NCBI GenBank assembly: GCA_023266715.1
Contig: JAHFPK010000002.1
Span: 1-49,630, forward strand
Direction: 5' to 3'
Source of the DNA: Hyphomicrobiales bacterium
GTDB lineage: Bacteria > Pseudomonadota > Alphaproteobacteria > Rhizobiales > Aestuariivirgaceae
DNA: 49,630 bases
The notes beneath the pieces were generated by a model. The model was given only the letters and a program-made list of their open reading frames with translations, was not told where the DNA came from and did not search any database. Positions 41,670 to 49,630 of the stretch are shown piece by piece (position 1 is the stretch's first letter; every line of letters starts with the position of its first letter). A program made the translations under genes and the position numbers.

Positions 41670-42823
41670 TCGGACGCTTGTGTCTTGCCTGCTTTTTCGC
41701 CATTTCTTTTGCCATGACTGCCGAAACCAAACCAATTCTCACCGCCATATCATTTCAGCAGATTGAAGGTTGGAACGCCGACCACCATGCGGCAGCACTC
41801 GCGGCATTTCTTAGGTCCTGTGAGGAAATAGAGCAAACCGGCCATGGCTTTGAGCGCGATGTTCGCTTTGGTGGCAAACGGACGGATTGGTTGCAGGTTT
41901 GCGAAAAGGCTGCTCATGCAAAGTCGGCACGGCAATTTTTTGAGGAAGAATTTGCAGCGCTGAAGGTTGCTGACACGGTTCGCCCCGAAGGCCTGTTCAC
42001 CGGCTACTACGAGCCGGAAGCGGAAGGCAGCCGAACACTAGGCAATGACTATGATGTTCCGATCTATCGCAAGCCCGATGACCTCGTGAGTTTCGATGCC
42101 GCAACTGAAAAGCAGATCAATTTCAAATACGGCCGCATGGCCCAGGGAAAACCTGCCGGATATTTTACCCGCCGTGAAATTGAAGGGGGCGCTTTGCATG
42201 GTAGGGGTCTTGAATTGGTCTGGCTCAAGAACCGGGTTGACGCGTTCTTCATTCATGTCCAGGGCTCGGGCCGCATTCGCTTTGAAGACGGCAGCACCAT
42301 GCGGCTGGCCTATGGCGCGAAATCCGGCCAGCCCTATACAGGCATTGGCGGCCTTCTGGTTGAGCGCGGCGTGCTCACTCGCGATAACATGTCGATGCAG
42401 GCCCTGCGCGCCTGGATGAAAGACAATCCCAAGGCGGCGCGTGAACTCATGTGGGAAAACAGGTCATTCGTTTTCTTTCGCGAGGTGAAGGTTGCTGACC
42501 CCTCGCTCGGTGCTCCGGGCGCGCAGAAAGTTTCCTTGACGCCGCTCAGAAGCCTGGCCGTTGATCGCAGCCTGTGGATGTTTGGCACCCCCATATGGCT
42601 TGATGCACAAGTGCCCTCCGGCCCCGCCAATGAATTACAGCCTTTCCACCATCTCATGATTGCGCAGGATGCTGGCACCGCCATAAAGGGCGCTCTGCGC
42701 GGCGATGTCTATTGGGGCTGGGGTGATGAGGCCGCGCGCATTGCCGGCCACATGAAAAGCCCGGGTTCCATGATCGTTTTGTTGCCCAAGAAACTCGCCC
42801 TCAGGCTTTTGAACGGCAAATGA
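41666..42823 (+). CDS. mltA: Lytic murein transglycosylase A (MltA)
   Basis: GLFTGYYEPEAEGSRT, FFIHVQGSGRIRFEDG, FHHLMIAQDAGTAIKGALRGDVYWGWGDEAARIAGHMK. Confidence 0.94.
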   Translation: MIGRLCLACFFAISFAMTAETKPILTAISFQQIEGWNADHHAAALAAFLRSCEEIEQTGHGFERDVRFGGKRTDWLQVCEKAAHAKSARQFFEEEFAALKVADTVRPEGLFTGYYEPEAEGSRTLGNDYDVPIYRKPDDLVSFDAATEKQINFKYGRMAQGKPAGYFTRREIEGGALHGRGLELVWLKNRVDAFFIHVQGSGRIRFEDGSTMRLAYGAKSGQPYTGIGGLLVERGVLTRDNMSMQALRAWMKDNPKAARELMWENRSFVFFREVKVADPSLGAPGAQKVSLTPLRSLAVDRSLWMFGTPIWLDAQVPSGPANELQPFHHLMIAQDAGTAIKGALRGDVYWGWGDEAARIAGHMKSPGSMIVLLPKKLALRLLNGK

Positions 42824-43389
42824 AAAAGAAATCTTTTGAAGTCCACGACCGCGGACTTTGGGATGAGGTCGCACGTAGGATAAGGCCCTTGGGAAAATCC
42901 GCCTTGAAGGCAAGCTCCTCATCGGTTTCCCTGCCGAAGCAACAGGCTCAATTCATGCCCCAGAAGGCTGTTGCGGCAAAACTGTCCTTGAGTAAGTCGC
43001 CGCCGCCGATCACCGGTTTCGACCGGCGCACCGAACAGAAGCTGACGCGCGGAAACGTGGAGATTGAATCGCGTATTGATTTGCATGGGCTTGGCCTCGA
43101 AGAGGCGCGCCTGCGCCTTCTCGATTTTATTTCCCACCGCCGCATGCAGGGCATTCGCCTGGTGCTGGTGATTACCGGCAAGGGCGCCTCGCCATTTTCC
43201 GGCCACACGCTCCATGGCAGGGATCATTTTTATGCCCCAGAGCGCGAAGGGCGCCTGCGCCGGCAATTGCCGGAATGGCTGCACGAGGCACAATTCCGCA
43301 CCCATGTTTCAGGTTTCCAGCAGGCCCACCCCAGGCATGGCGGCGGCGGCGCTTTTTATGTGAAGCTGCGGCGGAAAAGGGAGAATTGA
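42820..43389 (+). CDS. Smr/MutS2-family domain protein
   Basis: ESRIDLHGLGLEEARLRLLDFI ... RLVLVITGKG ... HGGGGAFYVKLRRKR. Confidence 0.93.
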   Translation: MKKKSFEVHDRGLWDEVARRIRPLGKSALKASSSSVSLPKQQAQFMPQKAVAAKLSLSKSPPPITGFDRRTEQKLTRGNVEIESRIDLHGLGLEEARLRLLDFISHRRMQGIRLVLVITGKGASPFSGHTLHGRDHFYAPEREGRLRRQLPEWLHEAQFRTHVSGFQQAHPRHGGGGAFYVKLRRKREN

Positions 43390-43390
43390 C

Positions 43391-43759
43391 ATGACCCCCT
43401 TTGGCGAGAAAATGCGGAAGCTGAGGGCCGACCGCGGCATTACGCTGAAACAAATGTCCGCGGCCATTGGCGTCTCCAGCGCCTATCTTTCCGCCCTCGA
43501 GCACGGCAAGCGCGGGCGGCCCGGCTGGCATTTGATCCAGCGCATCATCGCCTATTTCAATATCATCTGGGACGAGGCGGAAGAGGTGACGCGCCTGGCG
43601 CGCATTTCCCATCCCCGCATTACCATCGATACCTCCGGCCTCAATCCGCTTGCCACCGAACTTGCCAACCGGCTTGCCGACGATATTGGCAAACTGGAAC
43701 CGCAGACCTTGAGCGAGTTGCTGCACGTATTGTCAGCCAAGAAGCAGGGTTTGAAGTAG
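43391..43759 (+). CDS. XRE-family helix-turn-helix regulator
   Basis: FGEKMRKLRADRGITLKQMSAAIGVSSAYLSALEHGKRGRPGWHLIQRII. Confidence 0.92.
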   Translation: MTPFGEKMRKLRADRGITLKQMSAAIGVSSAYLSALEHGKRGRPGWHLIQRIIAYFNIIWDEAEEVTRLARISHPRITIDTSGLNPLATELANRLADDIGKLEPQTLSELLHVLSAKKQGLK

Positions 43760-43790
43760 GCCTGATCCACGCAGCGCGTCATTCCGGCTT

Positions 43791-43794
43791 TCGA
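43791..43794. repeat. Left TCGA target-site duplication of the IS
   Basis: TCGA flanks GGCTGTGAA at the left tip and follows TTCACAGCC at the right tip (45268-45271). Confidence 0.75.
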
Positions 43795-45267
43795 GGCTGT
43801 GAATTAATAGCGGATTTGTTTGATTTGCGATTCACTGTCGAAGCTTGAATTGATTTGCGGGAGACAGTTGGATGACGATTGGAGATGCGCGCGTTATCCG
43901 GCCACGGCGCGATCAGATCGGCTGGGAGATGGTTGAGATAGATTCTCTTTTGCCGGCGGGGCACGCGGCGCGGCTGGTGTGGACGTTTGTCACGCAGATG
44001 GCTCTGGATCGGTTTTATGCGGCGATAGGCTCGCGCGCGGGTGAGGCGGGGCGCCCGGCGGCGGACCCGCAGGTGCTTCTGGCGCTGTGGCTTTATGCGG
44101 CGGTGGAAGGCGTGGGCTCGGCCCGCGAACTGGAGCGGCTGGTGGAGCGCGATGTGGCATACCGGTGGATTGCAGGGGGAGTTCCGGTGAACTACCACGG
44201 CCTTTCCGACTTCCGGACGCAACATGGGGAGCTGCTTGACACGCTTCTCACCGACAGCGTCACGGCCCTGATGGCGGAAGGCCTGGTAAAGTTCGAAGAA
44301 GTGATTGCCGATGGCACCAAGGTGCAGGCTGCGGCGGGCAAAGGGTCCTATGGCGGAGCCTCGCGCATGGCACGGATCGGGCGGATTGCGGCGCAGCGGA
44401 TGGCGCAGCTGAAAGCCGAGGCCGATACCGATCCGGCAGCCTCCTCGCGGCGGCGCAAGGCAGCACAGTCGCGGGCGGCGCGCGAACTGGGCGAGCGGGC
44501 GGCAAAAGCCGCCGCCGCGCTGGCTGAGCTGCAAAAGGAAAAAGACAAGCGCCGCAAGACGCACCGCAGCGAAGAAGACGGTAAAGCCGGGCCCAAGGCT
44601 TCCCTCACCGATCCGGAGGCCCGGTATATGCGTTTTGCCGATGGCAGCATCAAGCCAGGCTACAACATGCAGATTGCTGCCAGCGGCAACGGCCTTGTGC
44701 TGGCCGTGATGGCAACCGACCGGCGCAATGACACCGGCCTGGCCCGCCCCATGGTGGATGACATCTTCAGCCGCTACGGCTGCAAGCCTGGGCGTCTCCT
44801 CGTCGACAGCACCTATGCCGCAGAGGATGACATTGTCAGCTTGGCCGGGGATGGCGTCATGGTGTTTGCGCCGGTTCCGGAAGGGCGGGCAGACGTCAAA
44901 CCTGAAACGCTCAGGCGGCGGCTTGCGAAAAAGCTCAACCAGCCGCAAGCCCTCAAGGACTGGCGCGAGCGCATGAACACATCACACGGCCAGGACGTCT
45001 TCAGGCGGCGCAAGCGCATCGAACTGGTCAATGCCAGCCTGAAGAACCGCGGGTTTGGCCGTCTCTGCTTGCGCGGCATCGCCAAAGCTAAAATCGCAGG
45101 CCTCCTGCAGGCTATTGCCCACAACATCATGCTGGCCAGCCATCTGCGAACCAAAGCCGCATAAGCGACCGCCCAGACAAAACGCCATCGCAAGCCAGCA
45201 ATCAAGGCAACATCAAAACCAGCACAAAACCCACCAGCCGGCCCTAAAAAGAGATTCCTTCACAGCC
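43795..45267 (+). mobile_element. IS1182-family-like insertion sequence, 1473 bp
   Basis: Terminal inverted repeats GGCTGTGAAttAAT / ATTccTTCACAGCC, 4-bp TCGA duplication at 43791-43794 and 45268-45271, one transposase ORF inside. Confidence 0.85.
43872..45164 (+). CDS. IS1182-family transposase
   Basis: 430 aa; RDQIGWEMVEIDSLLPAGHAARLVW, LSDFRTQHGELLDTLL, VIADGTKVQA, GYNMQIAAS, RRKRIELVNASLKNRGF...LQAIAHNIMLAS. Confidence 0.92.
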   Translation: MTIGDARVIRPRRDQIGWEMVEIDSLLPAGHAARLVWTFVTQMALDRFYAAIGSRAGEAGRPAADPQVLLALWLYAAVEGVGSARELERLVERDVAYRWIAGGVPVNYHGLSDFRTQHGELLDTLLTDSVTALMAEGLVKFEEVIADGTKVQAAAGKGSYGGASRMARIGRIAAQRMAQLKAEADTDPAASSRRRKAAQSRAARELGERAAKAAAALAELQKEKDKRRKTHRSEEDGKAGPKASLTDPEARYMRFADGSIKPGYNMQIAASGNGLVLAVMATDRRNDTGLARPMVDDIFSRYGCKPGRLLVDSTYAAEDDIVSLAGDGVMVFAPVPEGRADVKPETLRRRLAKKLNQPQALKDWRERMNTSHGQDVFRRRKRIELVNASLKNRGFGRLCLRGIAKAKIAGLLQAIAHNIMLASHLRTKAA

Positions 45268-45362
45268 TCGAAAGCCGGAACCCATTTCTCCGCGCTAAGA
45301 TTCCTTGATGATTAATGTTCGTACAAGCTGAGCTGTGGGTCCCGGCTTTCGCCAGGATGACA
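45268..45362. repeat. Inverted/palindromic intergenic repeat; left arm split by the IS (43779-43794 plus 45268-45284), right arm 45337-45362
   Basis: Reconstructed left arm GTCATTCCGGCTTTCGAAAGCCGGAACCCA is the inverted counterpart of TGGGTCCCGGCTTTCGCCAGGATGAC (3 mismatches, one 4-nt gap). Confidence 0.7.
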
Positions 45363-45372
45363 GAGTTTTGGA

Positions 45373-46830
45373 TCAGAACATCTTGTTCGCGGCATGCATG
45401 GGCGGTGGTTTTGGCGCTGACGAGCCGGTGACCGCGATCGATTCAAATTCCCTGTTGATGGCTTTTACCCAAGCCTTGGCCCGGTCGGTCAGTTGACGGT
45501 TATCGGTCTGGAAGCGGCCGCGCGAGACCATGATGCCGAGGTCGGCGCCATGGTAGCGATAGTCACCCGCTGTATAAACGCGGAGGTAAAACGCCTCGTC
45601 CTCATCGGAGACCACAAACCAGTCGATGGATTTGCGCACCAATTTAATCGCGCCCTTCGCATCCATGCGGTAGATGCCTGATGAGGGCGCCTTGGTAATC
45701 ATCTCAACCCGGTCAACCGGATATTTCAGGATGAGCTGGCTCCAGTTATCGAACTCGGACCATCGCTCCTGCACCTTGGAGAGATCAAGCTCCCACTCAA
45801 CATCCATGAATTCCAGCAAATGGAACATGTAAATGGGGCAGCCGCCATAGGTGGACGTGATCAGGTTTGTCAGTGGCGAGGCGCCCGAGATGCGGGGATT
45901 GATTTCACCGAGATAGACCTCGCGGGTATCCGTATCAATCAGGAAATCCATGCAGAAGGCGCCTTTGTAACCAGACTTGTAAAGCTGGTCGCCGAGCTTC
46001 TGCGCCATTTCGGTAACGGCTTTGCGTTCCTTGTCCATGCCGCCGGTAAACACATCATTGCCGCACCAGCCACCCTTGTAAGGCGTTACTTCAGGAAAAC
46101 CGGTGATATCGGTTTGCATCGGCCCCACCAGTGTGCCGTGCCGCGTGGCAACCGCTTCAACGGTGCCAGGGAGATGGTTAATGCGGCGCATGATTTTCAA
46201 CTGCTCATCCGCCATGTCGCTCTCATGGCTGTCCCAATCTCCCTCGGACTTGATGAAGAACGTGGTGCGGCCTGAATCGCCGTACGGGGTCTGTACCACA
46301 AGGTCGCGGCCTAGTTTTGCCCTGTCAGCAAGTTCACACAGCTCATCATAGGTTGTGGCCTCGCCCATGATGTTAGGGGCGCTCTGGATGCCCGCCTCGT
46401 TGCCGAGCTTGGTTGTGGTGATCTTGGAATCAATGTGCTTGCGCAATTTGGCTGGCGGAAGCGCTATCCTTTGGCCCAGTTCATTGGCAAGAAATTCGGT
46501 TTCCTCATCAAACATGACGAGCATCAAAAGACCAGGTCCACGCTCCTTGAGACGGGCGCGCACTTCCTTGTGACGCAGCAGGTAATTATTCACATCTTCG
46601 ATGGATTTGAACTCGTGGGGCCCGTGTTCGCGCGGCACAACAATCTTGGGATGGGTGCCATCAAAACTATCGAAAAAATTTATGTACTCGAACTTGTTGA
46701 TCCAGCGGCCAAGCCCCAGAATATTGTAAGGCGTTGGCGACAAAAACGTGATGGGGATTTGGTTTTGCCTGAAGTGGGCATAGATTTCAGACAGGCTTGT
46801 CAGGGTTGTTTTTTTTGCCGGTTTTGCCAC
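45373..46830 (-). CDS. ATP-grasp / biotin carboxylase-like protein of unknown substrate
   Basis: DLVVQTPYGDSGRTTFFIKSE, YKGAFCMDFLIDTDTREVYLGEINPRISGASPLTN: ATP-grasp core with the ExNxR metal-binding motif. Confidence 0.82.
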   Translation of the reverse strand: MAKPAKKTTLTSLSEIYAHFRQNQIPITFLSPTPYNILGLGRWINKFEYINFFDSFDGTHPKIVVPREHGPHEFKSIEDVNNYLLRHKEVRARLKERGPGLLMLVMFDEETEFLANELGQRIALPPAKLRKHIDSKITTTKLGNEAGIQSAPNIMGEATTYDELCELADRAKLGRDLVVQTPYGDSGRTTFFIKSEGDWDSHESDMADEQLKIMRRINHLPGTVEAVATRHGTLVGPMQTDITGFPEVTPYKGGWCGNDVFTGGMDKERKAVTEMAQKLGDQLYKSGYKGAFCMDFLIDTDTREVYLGEINPRISGASPLTNLITSTYGGCPIYMFHLLEFMDVEWELDLSKVQERWSEFDNWSQLILKYPVDRVEMITKAPSSGIYRMDAKGAIKLVRKSIDWFVVSDEDEAFYLRVYTAGDYRYHGADLGIMVSRGRFQTDNRQLTDRAKAWVKAINREFESIAVTGSSAPKPPPMHAANKMF

Positions 46831-46916
46831 TGGTACTCTCTCCTCGAAAATCGGAGACGAGTTAAGCCTAAATAATACAATTAGAAAAGCCGCTCATGGC
46901 GTGGGAAGGAGATATT

Positions 46917-47552
46917 TTAATTGGTTGCGCTGACGGACGCGCGTTCAATTGGCTGGACAAATTCGATAGCGACACCATTTTCGAGGTAGCGCACCACGCG
47001 TCCGCGCATTTTGCCCAGCATCACATAGGTTCCAAGGCCTGGCATGACATCCACGGTGATGCCGGCACCTGACACTGAAATGTCGATGACTTCGCAATTG
47101 TAAACCCGGCCATCGGGAAGGGTGATTTGTGACTGGCTATCGCGTGGTTCGAAACGTGCGTGTCTGCGGCCTTCTTCGCCAACGGCTGGACGCTCGCTCA
47201 GCCACTTGATGCGTGATTCAAGTTTTTCCAGCCGGGCGCCTTTGAGGGCAATTGTTATTTGGAAGCCGCCGGGAACGGCCTTGTCCGAGATCGCCTCAAT
47301 GCGGCCCAGTTCTTCGATATAGGCCACGATGTTCAGGCCAATCGGTGGAATCTTGTTAGTCAGAAAGGTGGCACCGGCTGTGGTCAGATTGGTGACTTCG
47401 CAGGGATGCTCGGACATGTCCGGGAGCATATAGCGCCCAAACAAAGCCTTGGGTTGATCTGGGTTTGCGGCCTGATCTTGTTTCTGGGCAGTGGCGTTCA
47501 CTATAGACCCTTTGATCTTCTTCCCGTTTTGGACTCGGTCCCAGGTGGGCAT
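46917..47552 (-). CDS. PilZ domain protein, probably two tandem PilZ domains
   Basis: C-terminal domain with RRHARFEP...CEVIDISVSGAGI (RxxxR and D/NxSxxG); N-terminal copy with RYMLPDMSEHPCEVTNLTTAG degenerate. Confidence 0.82.
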   Translation of the reverse strand: MPTWDRVQNGKKIKGSIVNATAQKQDQAANPDQPKALFGRYMLPDMSEHPCEVTNLTTAGATFLTNKIPPIGLNIVAYIEELGRIEAISDKAVPGGFQITIALKGARLEKLESRIKWLSERPAVGEEGRRHARFEPRDSQSQITLPDGRVYNCEVIDISVSGAGITVDVMPGLGTYVMLGKMRGRVVRYLENGVAIEFVQPIERASVSATN

Positions 47553-47631
47553 TTCTGGTCACACCTGTACCAGTTCGGTAACCCTAATGAGTTGCTGTAA
47601 AGGCGGAGTTAAGGAAAATGACATTTTCTTC

Positions 47632-48303
47632 CTAAGGACGACCGCCCCTGATCAGGCGGAAGCCACCCGAAACGATATCGGGTGGGCGCAAGCCTGCGAG
47701 CAACTTGTCGCCAGGCAGGGGCTCGGTCCAAATGAAACGGATGCCGGAAAGTTCCCTGTGGGTGATACTGTCATGGCCAAGATGGGCAATCTCACGGAAC
47801 GGGAAAACGCCGCCAAATATATGAAATCGCATACGATTTCGAGCGAGGACTGGCACGCCCAAGAGTTCCGCCCCAATCACCTGATCCTTGTCGGTTGTCA
47901 GGCGAAAACGAATGAGGCAGGGCTGCAGACTGGTTACCACCGTATCGAAAGCATGCTTCAGGGTATCGCGCTCAATACTTGTCCAGCCCTTGAGCGCATC
48001 TGTTCCAGTGAGACGTTGACGGAAAAGCTGGCAGGTTTCGCTGCCCGCCAGGCGCCACCTATAGGATTGATACAGATGATCTCTTTCCAGGATCAGCAGG
48101 TTTGGAACAATTCTGCTGATTTGTCTCAAATCGAGATCGCCACGGTCCGGGGCGGCATTTTCAGCCCGGATTTTTTCCCAGAAACGAAACAGCGTGCGGG
48201 TGCCGGGATGCAGGATTTGGGAATCGGCTTGGCTTGCGCCTCTATTGTCGTTAACTACCATCACGTAACCCCAAGGGCTGAGGCGGATCGCTGCCTGTGC
48301 CAA
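47632..48303 (-). CDS. PAS domain-containing protein (PAS_5-like)
   Basis: TRTLFRFWEKIRAENAAPDRGDLDLRQISRIVPNLLILERD...YRWRLAGSETCQLFRQRLTGTD; start may be MVVNDNRG downstream. Confidence 0.75.
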   Translation of the reverse strand: MAQAAIRLSPWGYVMVVNDNRGASQADSQILHPGTRTLFRFWEKIRAENAAPDRGDLDLRQISRIVPNLLILERDHLYQSYRWRLAGSETCQLFRQRLTGTDALKGWTSIERDTLKHAFDTVVTSLQPCLIRFRLTTDKDQVIGAELLGVPVLARNRMRFHIFGGVFPFREIAHLGHDSITHRELSGIRFIWTEPLPGDKLLAGLRPPDIVSGGFRLIRGGRP

Positions 48304-48364
48304 TCATGAACTTTCAGGCTTAGTGCTGCAGGGGTCATGCCATTTGACGGGAGACTGTTAGCCT

Positions 48365-49093
48365 ATGGACGAGCACGCGGCGATGGAGCTTGAGACTTCA
48401 GCTAAGGAGCCATTTTTCAGGGCGCCGAAGATCGTCGTGATTTTGATTGCTTTATTGGTTGTGATCCATCTTGCCATTCAGCTTGCGGGCCCGAGCTGGC
48501 AGGTTTGGAGTCTCTATGCCTTTTCATTCATACCGGCACGGATTTCCGGTGGCGCACCTTTTCCTGCTATCTGGGGATCACAGGTCTGGTCCTTCCTGAC
48601 CTATGCATTTCTCCATGCTGACCTGATGCATTTATTTTTCAATAGTCTATGGCTCTTGGTTTTTGGATCAGTTGTGGCACGACGGTTGGGTGCCTTGAAA
48701 TTTTTGATGCTTGCCGGTGCGTCGGCCATTGTGGGTGCGGTTGCAACTTTGATCACCCATTGGGGGGAAGCAGCAATCGTGATCGGCGCTTCGGGTGCCG
48801 TGTCAGGTGTGATGGCGTCGGCCATACCCTTGATGTATGGATCAGGTCTTCGCCTGGGCGATACCTATCGCACGGACGTAACCACGGTCACACCCTTGCG
48901 ACCTCTCGAAATTCTCAGCAACAGGCGCGCGTTCATATTTACTTTGATCTGGATCGCGGTCACGCTTTTTTCCGGCGCCAGTGGCTGGACCGGGGCTGAT
49001 TTCATCACGGAGGGCCGAATTGCCTGGGAGGCCCATCTCGGTGGATTTGCTGCGGGACTGTTAGCCTTTTACTGGCTTGATAGGCGGAATTGA
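48365..49093 (+). CDS. Rhomboid family intramembrane serine protease
   Basis: QVWSFLTYAFLHADLMHLFFNSLWLLVFGS, GASGAVSGVMA, AHLGGFAAGLL. Confidence 0.92.
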   Translation: MDEHAAMELETSAKEPFFRAPKIVVILIALLVVIHLAIQLAGPSWQVWSLYAFSFIPARISGGAPFPAIWGSQVWSFLTYAFLHADLMHLFFNSLWLLVFGSVVARRLGALKFLMLAGASAIVGAVATLITHWGEAAIVIGASGAVSGVMASAIPLMYGSGLRLGDTYRTDVTTVTPLRPLEILSNRRAFIFTLIWIAVTLFSGASGWTGADFITEGRIAWEAHLGGFAAGLLAFYWLDRRN

Positions 49094-49155
49094 TTTACCT
49101 TCAGCTCAAGCGTGATACAATGCTCTGAGCAGAGCTCAAGTTACGGGAGGTACGC

Positions 49156-49590
49156 ATGTCTGTTTCCCACATCCTTGGTGTCAAAGGTCGTTCCGTCATT
49201 ACGGCCACGTCAAAGGACACGGTCCAGAGCACGGCGCAGAAATTATCGCAGCATCGCATCGGAGCGGTTGTGGTGGTTGATGAAAAGGGAGCCATAGCGG
49301 GCATTGCTTCTGAGCGAGATATCGTGCGCGCGCTTGCTGAGCATGGAGCGAAATCCATGGCAATGCCACTGTCGAACATCATGAGCAAAACCGTGAAAAC
49401 CTGTAAAGTTGGCGACAGCGAAACCGAGTTAATGACGTTGATGACAACCCACCGGATTCGTCATTTGCCGGTGGTGGAAGGCGGCAAGCTCGCAGGGATG
49501 ATATCAATCGGGGATATTGTGAAATTCCGCATTGAAGCCATCGAGCGCGAGGCGGAAGATATGAAGAGTTATATTGCGTCGGCCGGATAG
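49156..49590 (+). CDS. CBS domain-containing protein
   Basis: Two CBS motifs: HRIGAVVVVDEKGAIAGIASERDIVRAL and HRIRHLPVVEGGKLAGMISIGDIVKF. Confidence 0.95.
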   Translation: MSVSHILGVKGRSVITATSKDTVQSTAQKLSQHRIGAVVVVDEKGAIAGIASERDIVRALAEHGAKSMAMPLSNIMSKTVKTCKVGDSETELMTLMTTHRIRHLPVVEGGKLAGMISIGDIVKFRIEAIEREAEDMKSYIASAG

Positions 49591-49594
49591 GTTC

Positions 49595-49630
49595 CTATTT
49601 TTCGTAGACGAAATCCGGATCGAAAAGCTT
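49595..49630 (-). CDS. Possible 3' end of a minus-strand gene running off the window
   Basis: Reverse strand reads KLFDPDFVYEK-stop to the window end; too short to identify. Confidence 0.3.
   Translation of the reverse strand, partial: KLFDPDFVYEK

Noticed and set aside
43779-44948. 389-aa minus-strand ORF in the IS
   Set aside because: Antisense to the transposase, Arg/His/Pro-rich shadow ORF; no support as a second IS gene.
47491-48309. 272-aa plus-strand ORF
   Set aside because: Antisense to the PAS gene, which has the better domain evidence; treated as a shadow ORF.

Overview
This roughly 49.6 kb window looks like core chromosome from an alphaproteobacterium. Gene content and order are most like Rhizobiales/Hyphomicrobiales; this is inferred from recognised families and synteny, not from a database search. 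The central feature is a probable replication-origin neighbourhood: holA / parB-parA-rsmG-mnmG-mnmE / rho-hemJ-hemE (minus strand), then an AT-rich intergenic region, then maf-aroE-coaE-dnaQ (plus strand). The hemE-maf intergenic region holds four DnaA-box-like TTATCCMCW sequences and a perfect CtrA-type TTAA-N7-TTAA site, and two near-perfect parS sites lie 6-8 kb away. Other core genes include htpX (partial), rsmB, purH, ftsK, lolA, xthA, leuS, lptE, glnK-amtB, secB and mltA. One tRNA-Gly(GCC) is present. One IS1182-type insertion sequence sits in the centre of a perfect hairpin palindrome, flanked by a 4-bp TCGA duplication. Points worth a second look: the oriC/CtrA/parS architecture, a CtrA-type box upstream of ftsK, the palindrome-targeted IS, an apparent single-base frameshift at the 3' end of an orphan LivH-like permease gene that sits with an uncharacterised lipoprotein, a sigma-54-type promoter before glnK, and a co-directional PAS / tandem-PilZ / ATP-grasp cluster of unknown function. 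I saw no CRISPR array, rRNA, prophage or recognisable defence island.
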